DNA of 64,000 nt, taken from an uncultured Porphyromonadaceae bacterium. GTDB taxonomy: Bacteria; Bacteroidota; Bacteroidia; Bacteroidales; Muribaculaceae. The notes under the pieces were generated by a model, which ran no database searches, was not told the DNA's origin, and worked only from the letters and a program-made list of their open reading frames with translations. The position numbers were made by a program, and so were the translations under genes. This document shows positions 52,597 through 61,448 of this stretch, piece by piece. Each line of letters opens with the position of its first letter. Positions within the stretch are counted from its first letter, which is position 1. The DNA lies in NCBI GenBank assembly GCA_902489275.1, contig CABTZK010000001.1, positions 134,208 through 198,207 of the forward strand, read 5' to 3'.

Positions 52597-53448
52597 TTAG
52601 TCATTGGCATGGTAGGCAACCAGGCCAGGCATGGAGTAGCGAAGGATTTTTTTAATTGTCGCTCCCATTCGGCTCGCCACCGAAAGCAAGATGTCGCTAT
52701 ACATGCAGGCGACCGATCCCACGAAGCACACCGGGTATTTCTTGAAATCGTACTGGCAGACGTTACGCTCAAAGAAGCGCGCGATCTCGTGCTCGACAAG
52801 ATTGTACACATACTCGTGGTCAAGGTGGGTGGACAAGAAAGAGCCGTATTGGCTCAAATTAGTGTTAGCCAGCGGATTGCCATAGATCGAATCCATAATG
52901 CTATCGGGAGAGACCTTATTCACCTGAAAGAACTCATCGGCCAGTTCCTTGGGCGCTAACCCCTTGAGCACATCGCTCAAGAACAGGCGGCCAAGCGCCG
53001 ATCCACTTCCCTCATCGCCCAAAATAAAGCCTAACGGGCGAACATTTTTCACGATTTTCTCTCCATCGTACAAACAAGAGTTGCTGCCCGTCCCCAAAAT
53101 GCAAGCTAACCCCTCGTCGTAGACAAGCAGCCCACGCGCCGCTCCCAGCAAGTCGCTCTCGACAGTGACTGGGGTTTTGAACTGCGCCACAAGGCTCGAC
53201 TCAACGATCTTGATTTTATCGGGGTTGGAGCAACCTGCGCCATAAAAATAGACATGCTCCCAACGACGCTTGAAAAACTCTTGCGGCAATTCGAGACGAA
53301 TGCTGTGGCTGATTTCGCGACGAGTCTGGAAGAATGGGTTTAAACCCGTTGTGAACGCATGTTCCACAACCTCGCTGCCATGAACCAGCACCCACTCGGT
53401 GCGAGTGGAACTGCTATCAACAATGACTTTCATTTTCTGGTTGCTCAT
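52597..53448 (-). CDS. BadF/BadG-type ATPase, sugar kinase-like
   Basis: A 283-residue ASKHA-fold protein: VDSSSTRTEWVLV is phosphate loop 1, ILGTGSNSCLYDG is phosphate loop 2, and GDEGSGSALG is the adenosine region. This arrangement is close to N-acetylglucosamine kinase-like members of the BadF family, so phosphorylation of an amino sugar released from glycans or peptidoglycan is a reasonable but unproved guess. It has its own promoter, which contains a palindrome. Confidence 0.88.
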   Translation of the reverse strand: MSNQKMKVIVDSSSTRTEWVLVHGSEVVEHAFTTGLNPFFQTRREISHSIRLELPQEFFKRRWEHVYFYGAGCSNPDKIKIVESSLVAQFKTPVTVESDLLGAARGLLVYDEGLACILGTGSNSCLYDGEKIVKNVRPLGFILGDEGSGSALGRLFLSDVLKGLAPKELADEFFQVNKVSPDSIMDSIYGNPLANTNLSQYGSFLSTHLDHEYVYNLVEHEIARFFERNVCQYDFKKYPVCFVGSVACMYSDILLSVASRMGATIKKILRYSMPGLVAYHAND

Positions 53449-53515
53449 TGAACTATATATAAACTTTTTACGTTAAATAAATGGTGTTTACAAATGAATG
53501 AGGTGCAAAATTAAT

Positions 53516-53546
53516 CAATTATTGATTGGTCACCAATTTATTACCT
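53516..53546 (-). promoter_or_regulatory. Promoter of the BadF-type gene with palindromic operator candidate
   Basis: Minus strand: TTG (complement of 53544-53546), 20 bases, TAATTTTG (complement of 53516-53523). In the spacer lies a perfect palindrome AATCAAT-T-ATTGATT (53523-53537), where a repressor could block polymerase. Confidence 0.72.
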
Positions 53547-53715
53547 AATTTTCGCCCACATTTCAACGCAATTTAATACACAAACACAAAATTTAACCAA
53601 AAGTAATCGAATGATAAAAATACACAAAATCAAGCAATTTAATTCAATGATGGGGGGATTCTCTAAAATTTATTAAAATATTGTCGAAAACCCTCTATTG
53701 TTTCACTTTTTTGAT

Positions 53716-53723
53716 TAATTTTA
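53716..53723 (+). promoter_or_regulatory. Probable -7 element of the IscU-like/GGGtGRT operon
   Basis: TAATTTTA, one base from TAnnTTTG. It would give a leader of about 100 bases beginning near 53730. The -33 region has TTG but 15 bases away, so the assignment is tentative. Confidence 0.4.
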
Positions 53724-53740
53724 CACACCCGAACGTAGGG

Positions 53741-53776
53741 GCACGCCTCGATGAGACAAGCGTGCAGCAATTTTTT
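53741..53776 (+). promoter_or_regulatory. Attenuator-like hairpin in the leader of the IscU-like gene
   Basis: GCACGC (53741-53746) / GCGTGC (53760-53765) with a 13-base loop, then AGCAA and six Ts (53771-53776). It is a plausible intrinsic terminator lying inside the predicted leader, about 55 bases before the start codon, so it could act as an attenuator. No competing structure or ligand domain was identified. Confidence 0.5.
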
Positions 53777-53830
53777 AGACTATCAACACTAAATACTCAC
53801 TAAATAGTACTATTTAAAAAAAGAATTAAC

Positions 53831-54523
53831 ATGGTTTATTCACAAGAAGTACAAAACATGTGCTGCGTAGCAAAGGGGGCTAACCACCCTTCGGCACCAA
53901 TCCCGGAAGAGGGGAAATGGGTTAGGTCAAAGGAAATCAAGGACATCTCAGGCTTTACTCACGGCGTGGGCTGGTGCGCACCCCAGCAGGGTGCCTGCAA
54001 GCTCTCTTTGAACGTGAAAGAAGGCGTTATCGAAGAGTGCCTCATCGAGACCATTGGCTGCTCGGGCATGACCCACAGCGCCGCAATGGCAGCAGAGATT
54101 CTGCCTGGCAAGACCGTTCTTGAGGCGTTGAACACCGACCTTGTGTGCGACGCGATTAACACCGCCATGCGCGAGTTGTTCCTTCAGATTGCTTACGGGC
54201 GCACGCAAAGCGCTTTCAGCGAAGGCGGCTTGGTCGTTGGCGCTTCTCTTGAAGACCTGGGCAAGGGTCTTCGCAGCCAGGTGGGCACCATGTTTGGCAC
54301 CCGCGCCAAAGGGCCACGCTACCTGGAAATGACCGAGGGCTACTGCACCCGCATGGCTCTTGACGAGAACAACGAAGTGATTGGTTACGAGTTCTTGAGT
54401 TTAGGCAGGTTTACCGACTTCCTGAAAAAGGGCAAGACACCCGAAGAGGCGCTCGCGCTTGCCAAGGGTCACTATGGCCGCTTCGAGAACGCAACCAAGT
54501 ATATTGACCCACGTAAAGAATAA
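53831..54523 (+). CDS. IscU/NifU-like scaffold-type protein partnered with GGGtGRT
   Basis: A 230-residue cytosolic protein resembling the N-terminal scaffold domain of NifU/IscU: IETIGCSGMTHSAAMAAE corresponds to the Cys-loop of the family (C77), with other Cys at 49, 56, 70, 106 and 172 (WCAPQQGACKLSL, YCTRMAL). Such proteins usually hold an iron-sulfur cluster on three Cys and an acidic residue; which residues do so here is not known. The N-terminal extension (about 40 residues, with a CC pair at 11-12) and the C-terminal third differ from IscU. No isc/suf genes adjoin it. It is consistently paired with the following gene in related genomes as far as I know. Confidence 0.85.
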   Translation: MVYSQEVQNMCCVAKGANHPSAPIPEEGKWVRSKEIKDISGFTHGVGWCAPQQGACKLSLNVKEGVIEECLIETIGCSGMTHSAAMAAEILPGKTVLEALNTDLVCDAINTAMRELFLQIAYGRTQSAFSEGGLVVGASLEDLGKGLRSQVGTMFGTRAKGPRYLEMTEGYCTRMALDENNEVIGYEFLSLGRFTDFLKKGKTPEEALALAKGHYGRFENATKYIDPRKE

Positions 54524-54524
54524 T

Positions 54525-54532
54525 AAAGGAGG
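54525..54532 (+). promoter_or_regulatory. Strong Shine-Dalgarno for the GGGtGRT gene
   Basis: AAAGGAGG, nine bases before the ATG at 54542, in the 18-base gap between the two genes. It is unusually complete for Bacteroidetes and suggests high, independent initiation of the second gene. Confidence 0.7.
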
Positions 54533-54541
54533 ATACAGATT

Positions 54542-55552
54542 ATGATTAGAGAAGTAAAATTTGAGTCACAAGACCGTCGCATGAAGCAAGTGCTCGCTGC
54601 CTTGAATGCAGCCGGCATCAAGAGCATCGAGGAAGCCAATGAAATCTGCGACAAGTATGGTATCGATCCTTACAAGACTTGCGAGGAAACTCAGCAAATC
54701 TGCTTTGAGAATGCCAAGTGGGCCTATGTCGTGGGCGCTGCTATCGCCCTGAAAAAAGGCTGCAAGGTCGCTGCCGAGGCTGCCGAGGCCATCGGAATAG
54801 GGTTGCAGTCCTTCTGCATCCCCGGTTCGGTTGCCGATGACCGCAAGGTGGGCTTAGGCCATGGCAACCTCGCTGCCCGCCTGCTCCGCGACGAGACCAA
54901 ATGCTTTGCATTCCTGGCCGGCCACGAGTCGTTTGCCGCGGCCGAGGGCGCTATAAAAATCGCAGGCACGGCCAACAAAGTGCGCCAAGAGCCCTTGCGC
55001 GTGATCCTGAATGGCTTAGGCAAAGACGCCGCTAAGATCATCAGCCGCATCAACGGCTTCACTTACGTTCAAACCGAGTTTGACTACTTCACGGGCGAGC
55101 TGAAAGAAGTAGCCCGCACGGCCTACAGCAATGGCGACCGTGCCAAGGTGAACTGCTATGGCGCCGACGACGTGCGCGAAGGCGTTGCCATCATGTGGAA
55201 AGAGGGTGTTGACGTTTCTATCACGGGCAACTCAACCAACCCAACCCGCTTCCAGCATCCAGTGGCCGGCACCTACAAGAAAGAGCGCGTACTTGCGGGC
55301 AAGCCCTACTTCAGCGTGGCGAGCGGTGGCGGCACAGGCCGCACGCTGCACCCCGACAACATGGCAGCAGGCCCTGCCTCCTACGGCATGACCGACACGT
55401 TAGGGCGCATGCACAGTGATGCCCAATTTGCCGGGTCAAGCTCGGTTCCAGCCCACGTTGAAATGATGGGCTTCCTGGGCATAGGCAACAACCCCATGGT
55501 GGGCTGCACGGTTGCAGTAGCCGTTGAGGTTGCCCAAGCCCTCAGCAAGTAG
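54542..55552 (+). CDS. GGGtGRT-family protein (function unknown)
   Basis: 336 residues with the family-naming motif SGGGTGRTLHPDNM at 261-274. An N-terminal helical part (to about residue 90) carries Cys 36, 47, 54, 74 and 92; the core has LGHGNLAARLL, FLAGHESFAAAEGA, LNGLGKDAAKIISRI and YVQTEFDYFTGELKEV; the end is GFLGIGNNPMVGCTVAVAVE. The glycine-rich motif looks like a phosphate- or nucleotide-binding loop, but no fold is established for this family to my knowledge. It should work with the IscU-like protein encoded 18 bases upstream; an iron-sulfur- or metal-dependent reaction is inference. Confidence 0.88.
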   Translation: MIREVKFESQDRRMKQVLAALNAAGIKSIEEANEICDKYGIDPYKTCEETQQICFENAKWAYVVGAAIALKKGCKVAAEAAEAIGIGLQSFCIPGSVADDRKVGLGHGNLAARLLRDETKCFAFLAGHESFAAAEGAIKIAGTANKVRQEPLRVILNGLGKDAAKIISRINGFTYVQTEFDYFTGELKEVARTAYSNGDRAKVNCYGADDVREGVAIMWKEGVDVSITGNSTNPTRFQHPVAGTYKKERVLAGKPYFSVASGGGTGRTLHPDNMAAGPASYGMTDTLGRMHSDAQFAGSSSVPAHVEMMGFLGIGNNPMVGCTVAVAVEVAQALSK

Positions 55553-55607
55553 GCAACAGCAAAAGAGCAAGAATTGCTGGCAACCGTTTCCAGCAAGCAT
55601 CAAAATT

Positions 55608-55639
55608 AACCTCCCAAGCCCGCTCGGGCTTGGGAGGTT
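55608..55639 (+). terminator. Terminator of the GGGtGRT operon
   Basis: A 14-bp stem AACCTCCCAAGCCC (55608-55621) / GGGCTTGGGAGGTT (55626-55639), GCTC loop, followed by a T/G-rich tail. It can also stop the convergent M16 gene. Confidence 0.88.
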
Positions 55640-55681
55640 GTTGTTTCGGTTTTTCTCGCCTTGTGGAAGCGATGGATGGCT

Positions 55682-58591
55682 TTAATAGCCAAAAATCTCC
55701 TCGGTGGTCAGGCGATGGATGGTGCCGACTTTCTCCAGCGATTTCACGTCAAGCTCCTTCTCGTTGCCGAGAATGATGTAGCGATAAGGCTTGTTGGCCA
55801 TGGTCTCTTTCTCGAAATTGACAATATCTTGCAATGAGAGTTTGGGCAACTCATTGTAAATTTTCTCGTTGAGGTCTTCATTGATTCCCAAGCGCTTGTA
55901 ATAGAGATAAAGCCAAAGGATATCCATTTTGGTCGTCCTATCGGATGCAAGCGACTTCCTCAACGACGCTTTAGCAAGGTCAAGCCCCGCTTGCGATTGT
56001 GGGATGGTGTCGAGCAAGCGGTTAAACTCGTTGATACAGTCCATCATTTTGTCGTTTTGCGTGATAATGCTGGTCGATGCGTACTCGCTATGCCCTTTTC
56101 GGCTGGGTTGTGCGTAGTACGCGCCTGCCGAGTAGGCAAGTCCTCGGGTCTCGCGAAGCTCCTGAAACACGATGGCATTCATGCCACCGCCAAAGTAGGC
56201 ATTAAACAAAGCTATCACTGGCGCATGGTCGGGCGAGAAGGGACGTCCCTCGTTGTGATACTGCATCATGTAGATGTTCTTTGCATCATAAGGCGCTATG
56301 TACACCTCGTTACGAGGGGTCTGTTCCTCCATGTAGTCCTTGTTGGCAGGGACTGGGAGCAAGGTCTTTGCGGTCTTGTGGAACTTTTCGACATCGGCCA
56401 CAAATTGCCGCTCGGTCGCGGGTCCATAGTACAGGATTGTGTGTTGGTAGGTGCTCAGTTTTTTCACCAGGTCGACAAAGACCTGCGGATTCGTACCCTT
56501 GAGTTCTGCCTCGCTCAAGATATTGCGAGAGACATTGTAGGGGCCAAACATTCCGTAAGCCTGAAGGCGGATAAAGTTTTGGCGCTGGTTGCTTTTGCTG
56601 TCGGCACGGTCTTTCAGGATATTAGACACATTGTCGTCGTAGACCTTCTGGTCAACCTTGGCATTGCTCATCAGATTCTCGACAAGCGCGATGGCCTTGC
56701 CCATGTTTTCGGAAAGTCCGTGAAGGGTAATGTAGCAGCGACTGCTTTGTGCCGAGAAACTGTAGTCACATGCCAGGGCGTACATTTGCTGCTTAAACTC
56801 GGCATTGGTCATCTTGTCGGTGCCAAGATAATCCAGGTAATCCATAGCCATGCCCATGCGCTTGTCGGCCTCGGTGCCGAAATCGTACAAATAGACCAGC
56901 GTGAAAATGCCATTTTCGGTGTTTTGCTTATAAAGCACAGGAATTCCTTTCTTGGTTGACAATGTGCTCATGTCGGTCTTGAAATCGACAAACCGCGGTT
57001 GAATAGGCTCTACCTGCGTATTGACGACCTCACGCACAAAGTCGCTCATCTTGTTGGCATTTGCCGGGATTGGAGTGATGGCGGGCTTCTCTATTTTTTT
57101 GAGCGTCTTGTCCTCTCCAACCTGCTTGTAGACATAGACGTAGTTGTCGTCGCGTAAATATTTGTTAGCGAAATCAATCACTTGCTGCTTGGTGATGCCC
57201 TTGATGCGGTCGATGAAATGAGCCATGTCATCCCATTTTTTCCCATTGATGAACGCATCTACCATCATGCTCACGCGATAGCGGTTGCTTTCGGCAGCTT
57301 CATTCCATTGGCGCTTCTCATTGCTGATGACCGATGAGAGCAGCTGGTCGCTGAACTCGCCGCGGCGCAACTTTGCCACCTCTTCAAGGATGAGCTGGCG
57401 CACGTCGTCAAGCGTTTGACCCTCTTTGGGATAGGCGTAGACCTGTAGAGAGGAGTAGTCGCACATCTCGCCTTGGCCAGCCTGCGCGTAAAGCACTTTC
57501 ATCTTCTGGTTCAAGTTCAGGTCAAGTAGGCCCGCATTCCGGTTGTACAGGATGCTGCTCACCACCCCTAACGTGTCGCACTGAGCCGAGCGGGCGGCAT
57601 CAAATCTCCAGCCCATGCCCAGGAACGGAGCCTCGTCGCCATAGACTACCGAGTCCTTGACAGAGGCCAGCGGCTTGAGGGGCGCAAATTCTGGGCGAGT
57701 GAGACCGGCATTGGGTTTCCAAGTGCCAAAATACTTGTCGATGATAGCAATGGTTGACTCAAAGTCGAAATCGCCAGCCATGCAAATGGCCACATTGTTG
57801 GGGCAATAATACTGGTGGAAATAATTCTCGATATTGACGATGGACGGATTTTTAAGATGGTCCTGCGTGCCTATGGTCGTTTGCGTGCCATAGGGATGGG
57901 TGGGAAATAGCAAGGCAGACAAAGCGTCATAGAGTTTCGCGTTATCTTTTGCCATTGAGATGTTCTTTTCCTCATAGACGGCCTCAAGCTCGGTGTGGAA
58001 ACCGCGAATCACCATGTTTTGGAAGCGGTCGGCCTGAACCTTTGCCCAATTTTCAATTTCATTGCTTGGAATGTTCTCCTGATAGCAAGTCACGTCGTTG
58101 CTGGTGTAGGCATTAGAGCCCTCGCTGCCCATTTGAGCCATCAGCTTGTCGTATTCGTTGGGGATGTTGTATTGTGCGGCCAGCTGCGACACGCTGTCGA
58201 TGCCATGATAAAGGCGCTTGCGCACCTCGGGATCGGTTTCCTTGCGATAGTCCTCGTAGCGGCTGCGAATGTCATCGAGATAGGGTTTTTCCTTGGCAAG
58301 GTCGCTGGTGCCATAGCGCTGGGTGCCCTTGAACATCAAGTGCTCAAGGTAATGCGCCAGGCCGGTGGTCTCGGCGGGGTCGTTGCGCGAGCCCGTCCTC
58401 ACGGCAATGTAGGCCGTGACACGCGGCTTCTCCTTGTTCACGCTCATGTACACCCGAAGGCCGTTGGACAACGTGTAGATGCGAGTACCTGTGATGTCGC
58501 CAGGCACCGACTCGTAATGATAGGATGCCGCCGCTGCCGGCAGTGAAAGGGCGGCAATCGCGAGCGACAATAGGATTTTAGACAATTTCAT
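55682..58591 (-). CDS. Exported M16 metallopeptidase, full-length two-unit type
   Basis: 969 residues with a signal peptide (MKLSKILLSLAIAALSLPAAA). The active N-half has the HxxEH motif HYLEH (H80, E83, H84) and a downstream TELEAVYEEK segment with the third ligand; the C-half (from about 520) has the inactive repeat with FSPDHAPVIAL and RGLAYSAGAYY. This is the pitrilysin-like arrangement that closes on peptide substrates. Probably periplasmic peptide degradation. It follows DUF4293 by 32 bases on the same strand. Confidence 0.93.
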   Translation of the reverse strand: MKLSKILLSLAIAALSLPAAAASYHYESVPGDITGTRIYTLSNGLRVYMSVNKEKPRVTAYIAVRTGSRNDPAETTGLAHYLEHLMFKGTQRYGTSDLAKEKPYLDDIRSRYEDYRKETDPEVRKRLYHGIDSVSQLAAQYNIPNEYDKLMAQMGSEGSNAYTSNDVTCYQENIPSNEIENWAKVQADRFQNMVIRGFHTELEAVYEEKNISMAKDNAKLYDALSALLFPTHPYGTQTTIGTQDHLKNPSIVNIENYFHQYYCPNNVAICMAGDFDFESTIAIIDKYFGTWKPNAGLTRPEFAPLKPLASVKDSVVYGDEAPFLGMGWRFDAARSAQCDTLGVVSSILYNRNAGLLDLNLNQKMKVLYAQAGQGEMCDYSSLQVYAYPKEGQTLDDVRQLILEEVAKLRRGEFSDQLLSSVISNEKRQWNEAAESNRYRVSMMVDAFINGKKWDDMAHFIDRIKGITKQQVIDFANKYLRDDNYVYVYKQVGEDKTLKKIEKPAITPIPANANKMSDFVREVVNTQVEPIQPRFVDFKTDMSTLSTKKGIPVLYKQNTENGIFTLVYLYDFGTEADKRMGMAMDYLDYLGTDKMTNAEFKQQMYALACDYSFSAQSSRCYITLHGLSENMGKAIALVENLMSNAKVDQKVYDDNVSNILKDRADSKSNQRQNFIRLQAYGMFGPYNVSRNILSEAELKGTNPQVFVDLVKKLSTYQHTILYYGPATERQFVADVEKFHKTAKTLLPVPANKDYMEEQTPRNEVYIAPYDAKNIYMMQYHNEGRPFSPDHAPVIALFNAYFGGGMNAIVFQELRETRGLAYSAGAYYAQPSRKGHSEYASTSIITQNDKMMDCINEFNRLLDTIPQSQAGLDLAKASLRKSLASDRTTKMDILWLYLYYKRLGINEDLNEKIYNELPKLSLQDIVNFEKETMANKPYRYIILGNEKELDVKSLEKVGTIHRLTTEEIFGY

Positions 58592-58623
58592 TGAATTAAT
58601 GTATTTTGGGTTGAATTTAAAAT

Positions 58624-59067
58624 CTAACGCAAGCGGTCGCTGCTGCTCAAGAGCTTTTTGTCACGCGCCATGCCCCGATAGGCCAGGAAGAAAAACACGA
58701 AAGCGACCACAGGGAGCAAGGCTCCCCAGCAAAGGGTCACGGCACTTGACGACCTCATGACAAAAAACATCACGGCCATGCACAGCAGCATGGCAAGCGT
58801 GAGCGCAATGCAGATGGCACAGAGGCGCATTTGCGCACGCAAGCTCTTGTAGGAAGAAATGGCGATGACCGTCAAGATCACGACAAGCGCATCCATTGAC
58901 ATAAACAGGAAATCGGGTTGGCTTTGGCTGTTGGCCACCTGGCGAAAAACTCCAAGACGCACAACTTCGCTCCCGGTCGTGATCGTCATCGCTGCTGTGG
59001 AAGCGAAAATGGCTAGCAAAACGACGGCAATCAGAAGATAGAGGTTTTGTAGACGTTGAATAACCAT
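58624..59067 (-). CDS. DUF4293 family membrane protein
   Basis: A 147-residue protein with four predicted helices (IQRLQNLYLLIAVVLLAIFA, a second around 60-75, a third Leu/Ala/Met-rich helix, and VVAFVFFFLAYRG near the end), matching DUF4293 of Bacteroidetes, which begins with an IQR-Q--YL motif. Function unknown. It is first in a leftward pair with the M16 peptidase gene. Confidence 0.88.
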   Translation of the reverse strand: MVIQRLQNLYLLIAVVLLAIFASTAAMTITTGSEVVRLGVFRQVANSQSQPDFLFMSMDALVVILTVIAISSYKSLRAQMRLCAICIALTLAMLLCMAVMFFVMRSSSAVTLCWGALLPVVAFVFFFLAYRGMARDKKLLSSSDRLR

Positions 59068-59108
59068 AATTGTGTTTAAGTTTGACTATTTGATACTAAA
59101 AAGACACA

Positions 59109-59116
59109 CAAAATTA
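59109..59116 (-). promoter_or_regulatory. -7 element of DUF4293-M16
   Basis: Minus strand TAATTTTG, 42 bases before the start; -33 not canonical. Confidence 0.5.
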
Positions 59117-59170
59117 GCGTATTTTTTTGAATTGTGCAGGGTGTTGAAACGTTTTTTGGCAATAAATACT

Positions 59171-59178
59171 TAAATTTG
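59171..59178 (+). promoter_or_regulatory. -7 element candidate of the TPR gene
   Basis: TAAATTTG, 41 bases before ATG 59219. A second match, TACATTTG, lies at 59194-59201 inside an inverted repeat. Confidence 0.5.
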
Positions 59179-59186
59179 CATGGTAT

Positions 59187-59208
59187 TTGTAGGTACATTT
59201 GCCTACAA
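59187..59208 (+). promoter_or_regulatory. Inverted repeat in the TPR-gene leader, enclosing a -7-like box
   Basis: TTGTAGG (59187-59193) and CCTACAA (59202-59208) flank TACATTTG exactly. If the upstream -7 box is used, this is a 7-bp leader hairpin starting next to the transcription start; if TACATTTG is the real -7 box, it is an operator around it. Confidence 0.45.
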
Positions 59209-59218
59209 TACAACGACT

Positions 59219-61432
59219 ATGACACTCCAAGAACTCAACCAGTCTCAAAAGAAAGTCAAGCAACTGCTCAGAAGAAAACGTGTGCTGGAAGCGCTCAACC
59301 TGCTGCACAAGCTTGCGAGCGCGGCAGGCGACTACCATCTTGTTGAGCAGCAGGAGCAACTGGTCACCGCCTATGGCTACATGCTGCAATACGTGGCTAA
59401 AGGAGTTCACGACCCCAAGAGAAATGACATTTTGTCAGACATTATTGAGAAGTCCTACACCTTAACCGACCGCTGCATCATCGCCATTTCCCAAGATCAA
59501 AGCCTTGAATTGTTCTACACTCGCCAATCGGCCTATCAACCCGACAGCTTGCGCCAACACCTGCATCGGTATCAGACCATTCTCAATCAAATCAACCTTT
59601 TAAAGACGGTGAGTGAAGACTTGCAAGATCAAGTTGCTATCCAGAGCCACCAAAAGGAGAAAGAGCTCAAAGAAGTGGATATTTTCAACAAGATATGGCT
59701 GTCGTTCCCGCTGGGCAACGAGGATACCGAATGCCTTAAAGAGCTTTTCCAGCGTGAGGAGTACTCCCCCATTCTCAAGTCATTTATCACCTCGGCGCTT
59801 TTTTTGGGACTCACCAAATTTTATGACGAGCGCAAATTGGCGCTTTTGTTAGAGATTTACTCATTGGCTAACGATATTGAAATCCAAACCCGCGCGCTCA
59901 CCACGGCGGTGATTGCCATGTACCTATTCCGCTATCGTGTCGAGCGCTCAAGGCACTTGAAGGAAATTGTTGACAGCCTTGCCGAGCACAAGCATTTCAA
60001 GAGCGACCTCATTGCGATCCTCAACAGGCTCATACACACGCGCGACACCGAAAACATCACTAAGCACCTGCGAGAGGAGGTGATTCCCGACATCATGAAA
60101 ATGAGCCCCAACAACGAGTTGAAAGACAAGCCTACACTCGACCTTTCGGACTTAGAGAACAATCCACAATGGCAAGAATGGCTTGACAACAGTGGCGTGA
60201 CCAAGCGAATCGAAGAGCTCAATGAGATTCAAATGGAAGGCGGCGACCTGTATATCTCCACTTTCGCCAAGCTGAAGAGCTTCCCGTTCTTCAACACGAT
60301 GCCCAACTGGTTCATGCCCTACGACGACACTCACTCCACCGTAGAGGCCAGCCTAAGCCAAGACGACAAGAGCCTGCGTGAGCTCATCGCCTGCGTTCCA
60401 TTCTTGTGCGATAGCGACAAATACTCGTTCTGCTTCTCTATGGCCACAGTCCCGCCACGGCAGCGGGCCCTGATGAGGAATCAGTTTGATGCCCAAAACA
60501 CGAATATCAAGGAAATGGCGCATGACGACCTGCCCAACCACGACACCGAGCTCCGCGACCAGGCTGTGAAGTGCTACGTTCAAGACTTGTACCGTTTTTT
60601 CAAGCTTTACTCCCGCCGCCACGAGTTCCTGTCGATTTTCAACTCCAGCATGGATTTCCTTGAATTGCCATTCCTGCCGAAGTACTTCAACGACAAAATC
60701 AACATCACGGTGATTGCCGAGTTCTACATGAAACATGGCTTCTACGAAGATGCCATCAAGTACTACCGGCACGAGCTCGATACCTTTAAAGACATTGACC
60801 CTCTTGTGCTCCAGAAAATCGGCTTCGCCTATCAAAACTTAGGCAATTACAGCGAGGCGGTCACATTCTACCGGCGATATGAGCTTGCTAATGACACCGA
60901 CAGTTGGAACTTGCGGCACATTGCCAGCTGCTACCGGTCGATGAAGGAACTGGGGCTTGCCATCCAGTACTACCAAAAAGCCGAGGCGCTGGCTCCCCAC
61001 AATGCCAGCCTGTGCCTCAGCATTGGGCATTGCCTGCTTGAGCAGGGCCAAACCGAGGAAGCCCTCCAATACTATTTCAAGGCAGACTACCTTGACCATG
61101 GGAAGCACCGGGCCTGGCGCCCCATTGCCTGGTGCTCCTACATCACGGGCAACTACGCGCAAAGCGAGCGATACTACAAGAAACTGATTGACAACAACAT
61201 TGCAACCTCTCAAGACTATCTGAATTACGGGCACCTGCTGCTGACGCAACACCAGTTAGAGGATGCCATTTCGCAGTACGTCAAATCGGTTCACCTTGCT
61301 CATGACGACTTGGACGGCTTCATGAGCAACTACGCGGCCGACCGGCATTACTTGCTCGACAAAGGCATCGACGAGGTGCTTATCACCCTGATAGGTGACT
61401 CTGTGGCCAAGCAATTGAAAGACACCCCCTAA
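59219..61432 (+). CDS. Large TPR-repeat protein
   Basis: 737 residues from ATG 59219 (MTLQELNQSQKKVKQLL); an ATG 13 codons upstream is in frame but overlaps the promoter region. The N-terminal 500 residues are mostly helical without clear repeats; the C-terminal part holds several tetratricopeptide repeats, e.g. EFYMKHGFYEDAIKYYRHEL, YQNLGNYSEAVTFYRRYEL, YRSMKELGLAIQYYQKAEAL and GHCLLEQGQTEEALQYYFKA. No signal peptide or enzyme motif. Probably a cytosolic protein-interaction scaffold. The M3 peptidase gene follows after 16 bases. Confidence 0.88.
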   Translation: MTLQELNQSQKKVKQLLRRKRVLEALNLLHKLASAAGDYHLVEQQEQLVTAYGYMLQYVAKGVHDPKRNDILSDIIEKSYTLTDRCIIAISQDQSLELFYTRQSAYQPDSLRQHLHRYQTILNQINLLKTVSEDLQDQVAIQSHQKEKELKEVDIFNKIWLSFPLGNEDTECLKELFQREEYSPILKSFITSALFLGLTKFYDERKLALLLEIYSLANDIEIQTRALTTAVIAMYLFRYRVERSRHLKEIVDSLAEHKHFKSDLIAILNRLIHTRDTENITKHLREEVIPDIMKMSPNNELKDKPTLDLSDLENNPQWQEWLDNSGVTKRIEELNEIQMEGGDLYISTFAKLKSFPFFNTMPNWFMPYDDTHSTVEASLSQDDKSLRELIACVPFLCDSDKYSFCFSMATVPPRQRALMRNQFDAQNTNIKEMAHDDLPNHDTELRDQAVKCYVQDLYRFFKLYSRRHEFLSIFNSSMDFLELPFLPKYFNDKINITVIAEFYMKHGFYEDAIKYYRHELDTFKDIDPLVLQKIGFAYQNLGNYSEAVTFYRRYELANDTDSWNLRHIASCYRSMKELGLAIQYYQKAEALAPHNASLCLSIGHCLLEQGQTEEALQYYFKADYLDHGKHRAWRPIAWCSYITGNYAQSERYYKKLIDNNIATSQDYLNYGHLLLTQHQLEDAISQYVKSVHLAHDDLDGFMSNYAADRHYLLDKGIDEVLITLIGDSVAKQLKDTP

Positions 61433-61448
61433 AAAAAACAGCAACAAG

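Larger units (their letters stand above)
53449..53830. other. 382-base intergenic region, divergent
   Basis: Contains the BadF-gene promoter with a palindrome (53516-53546), an A+T-rich middle part with nothing I recognise, and then the promoter and attenuator-like leader of the IscU-like/GGGtGRT operon. Confidence 0.7.
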
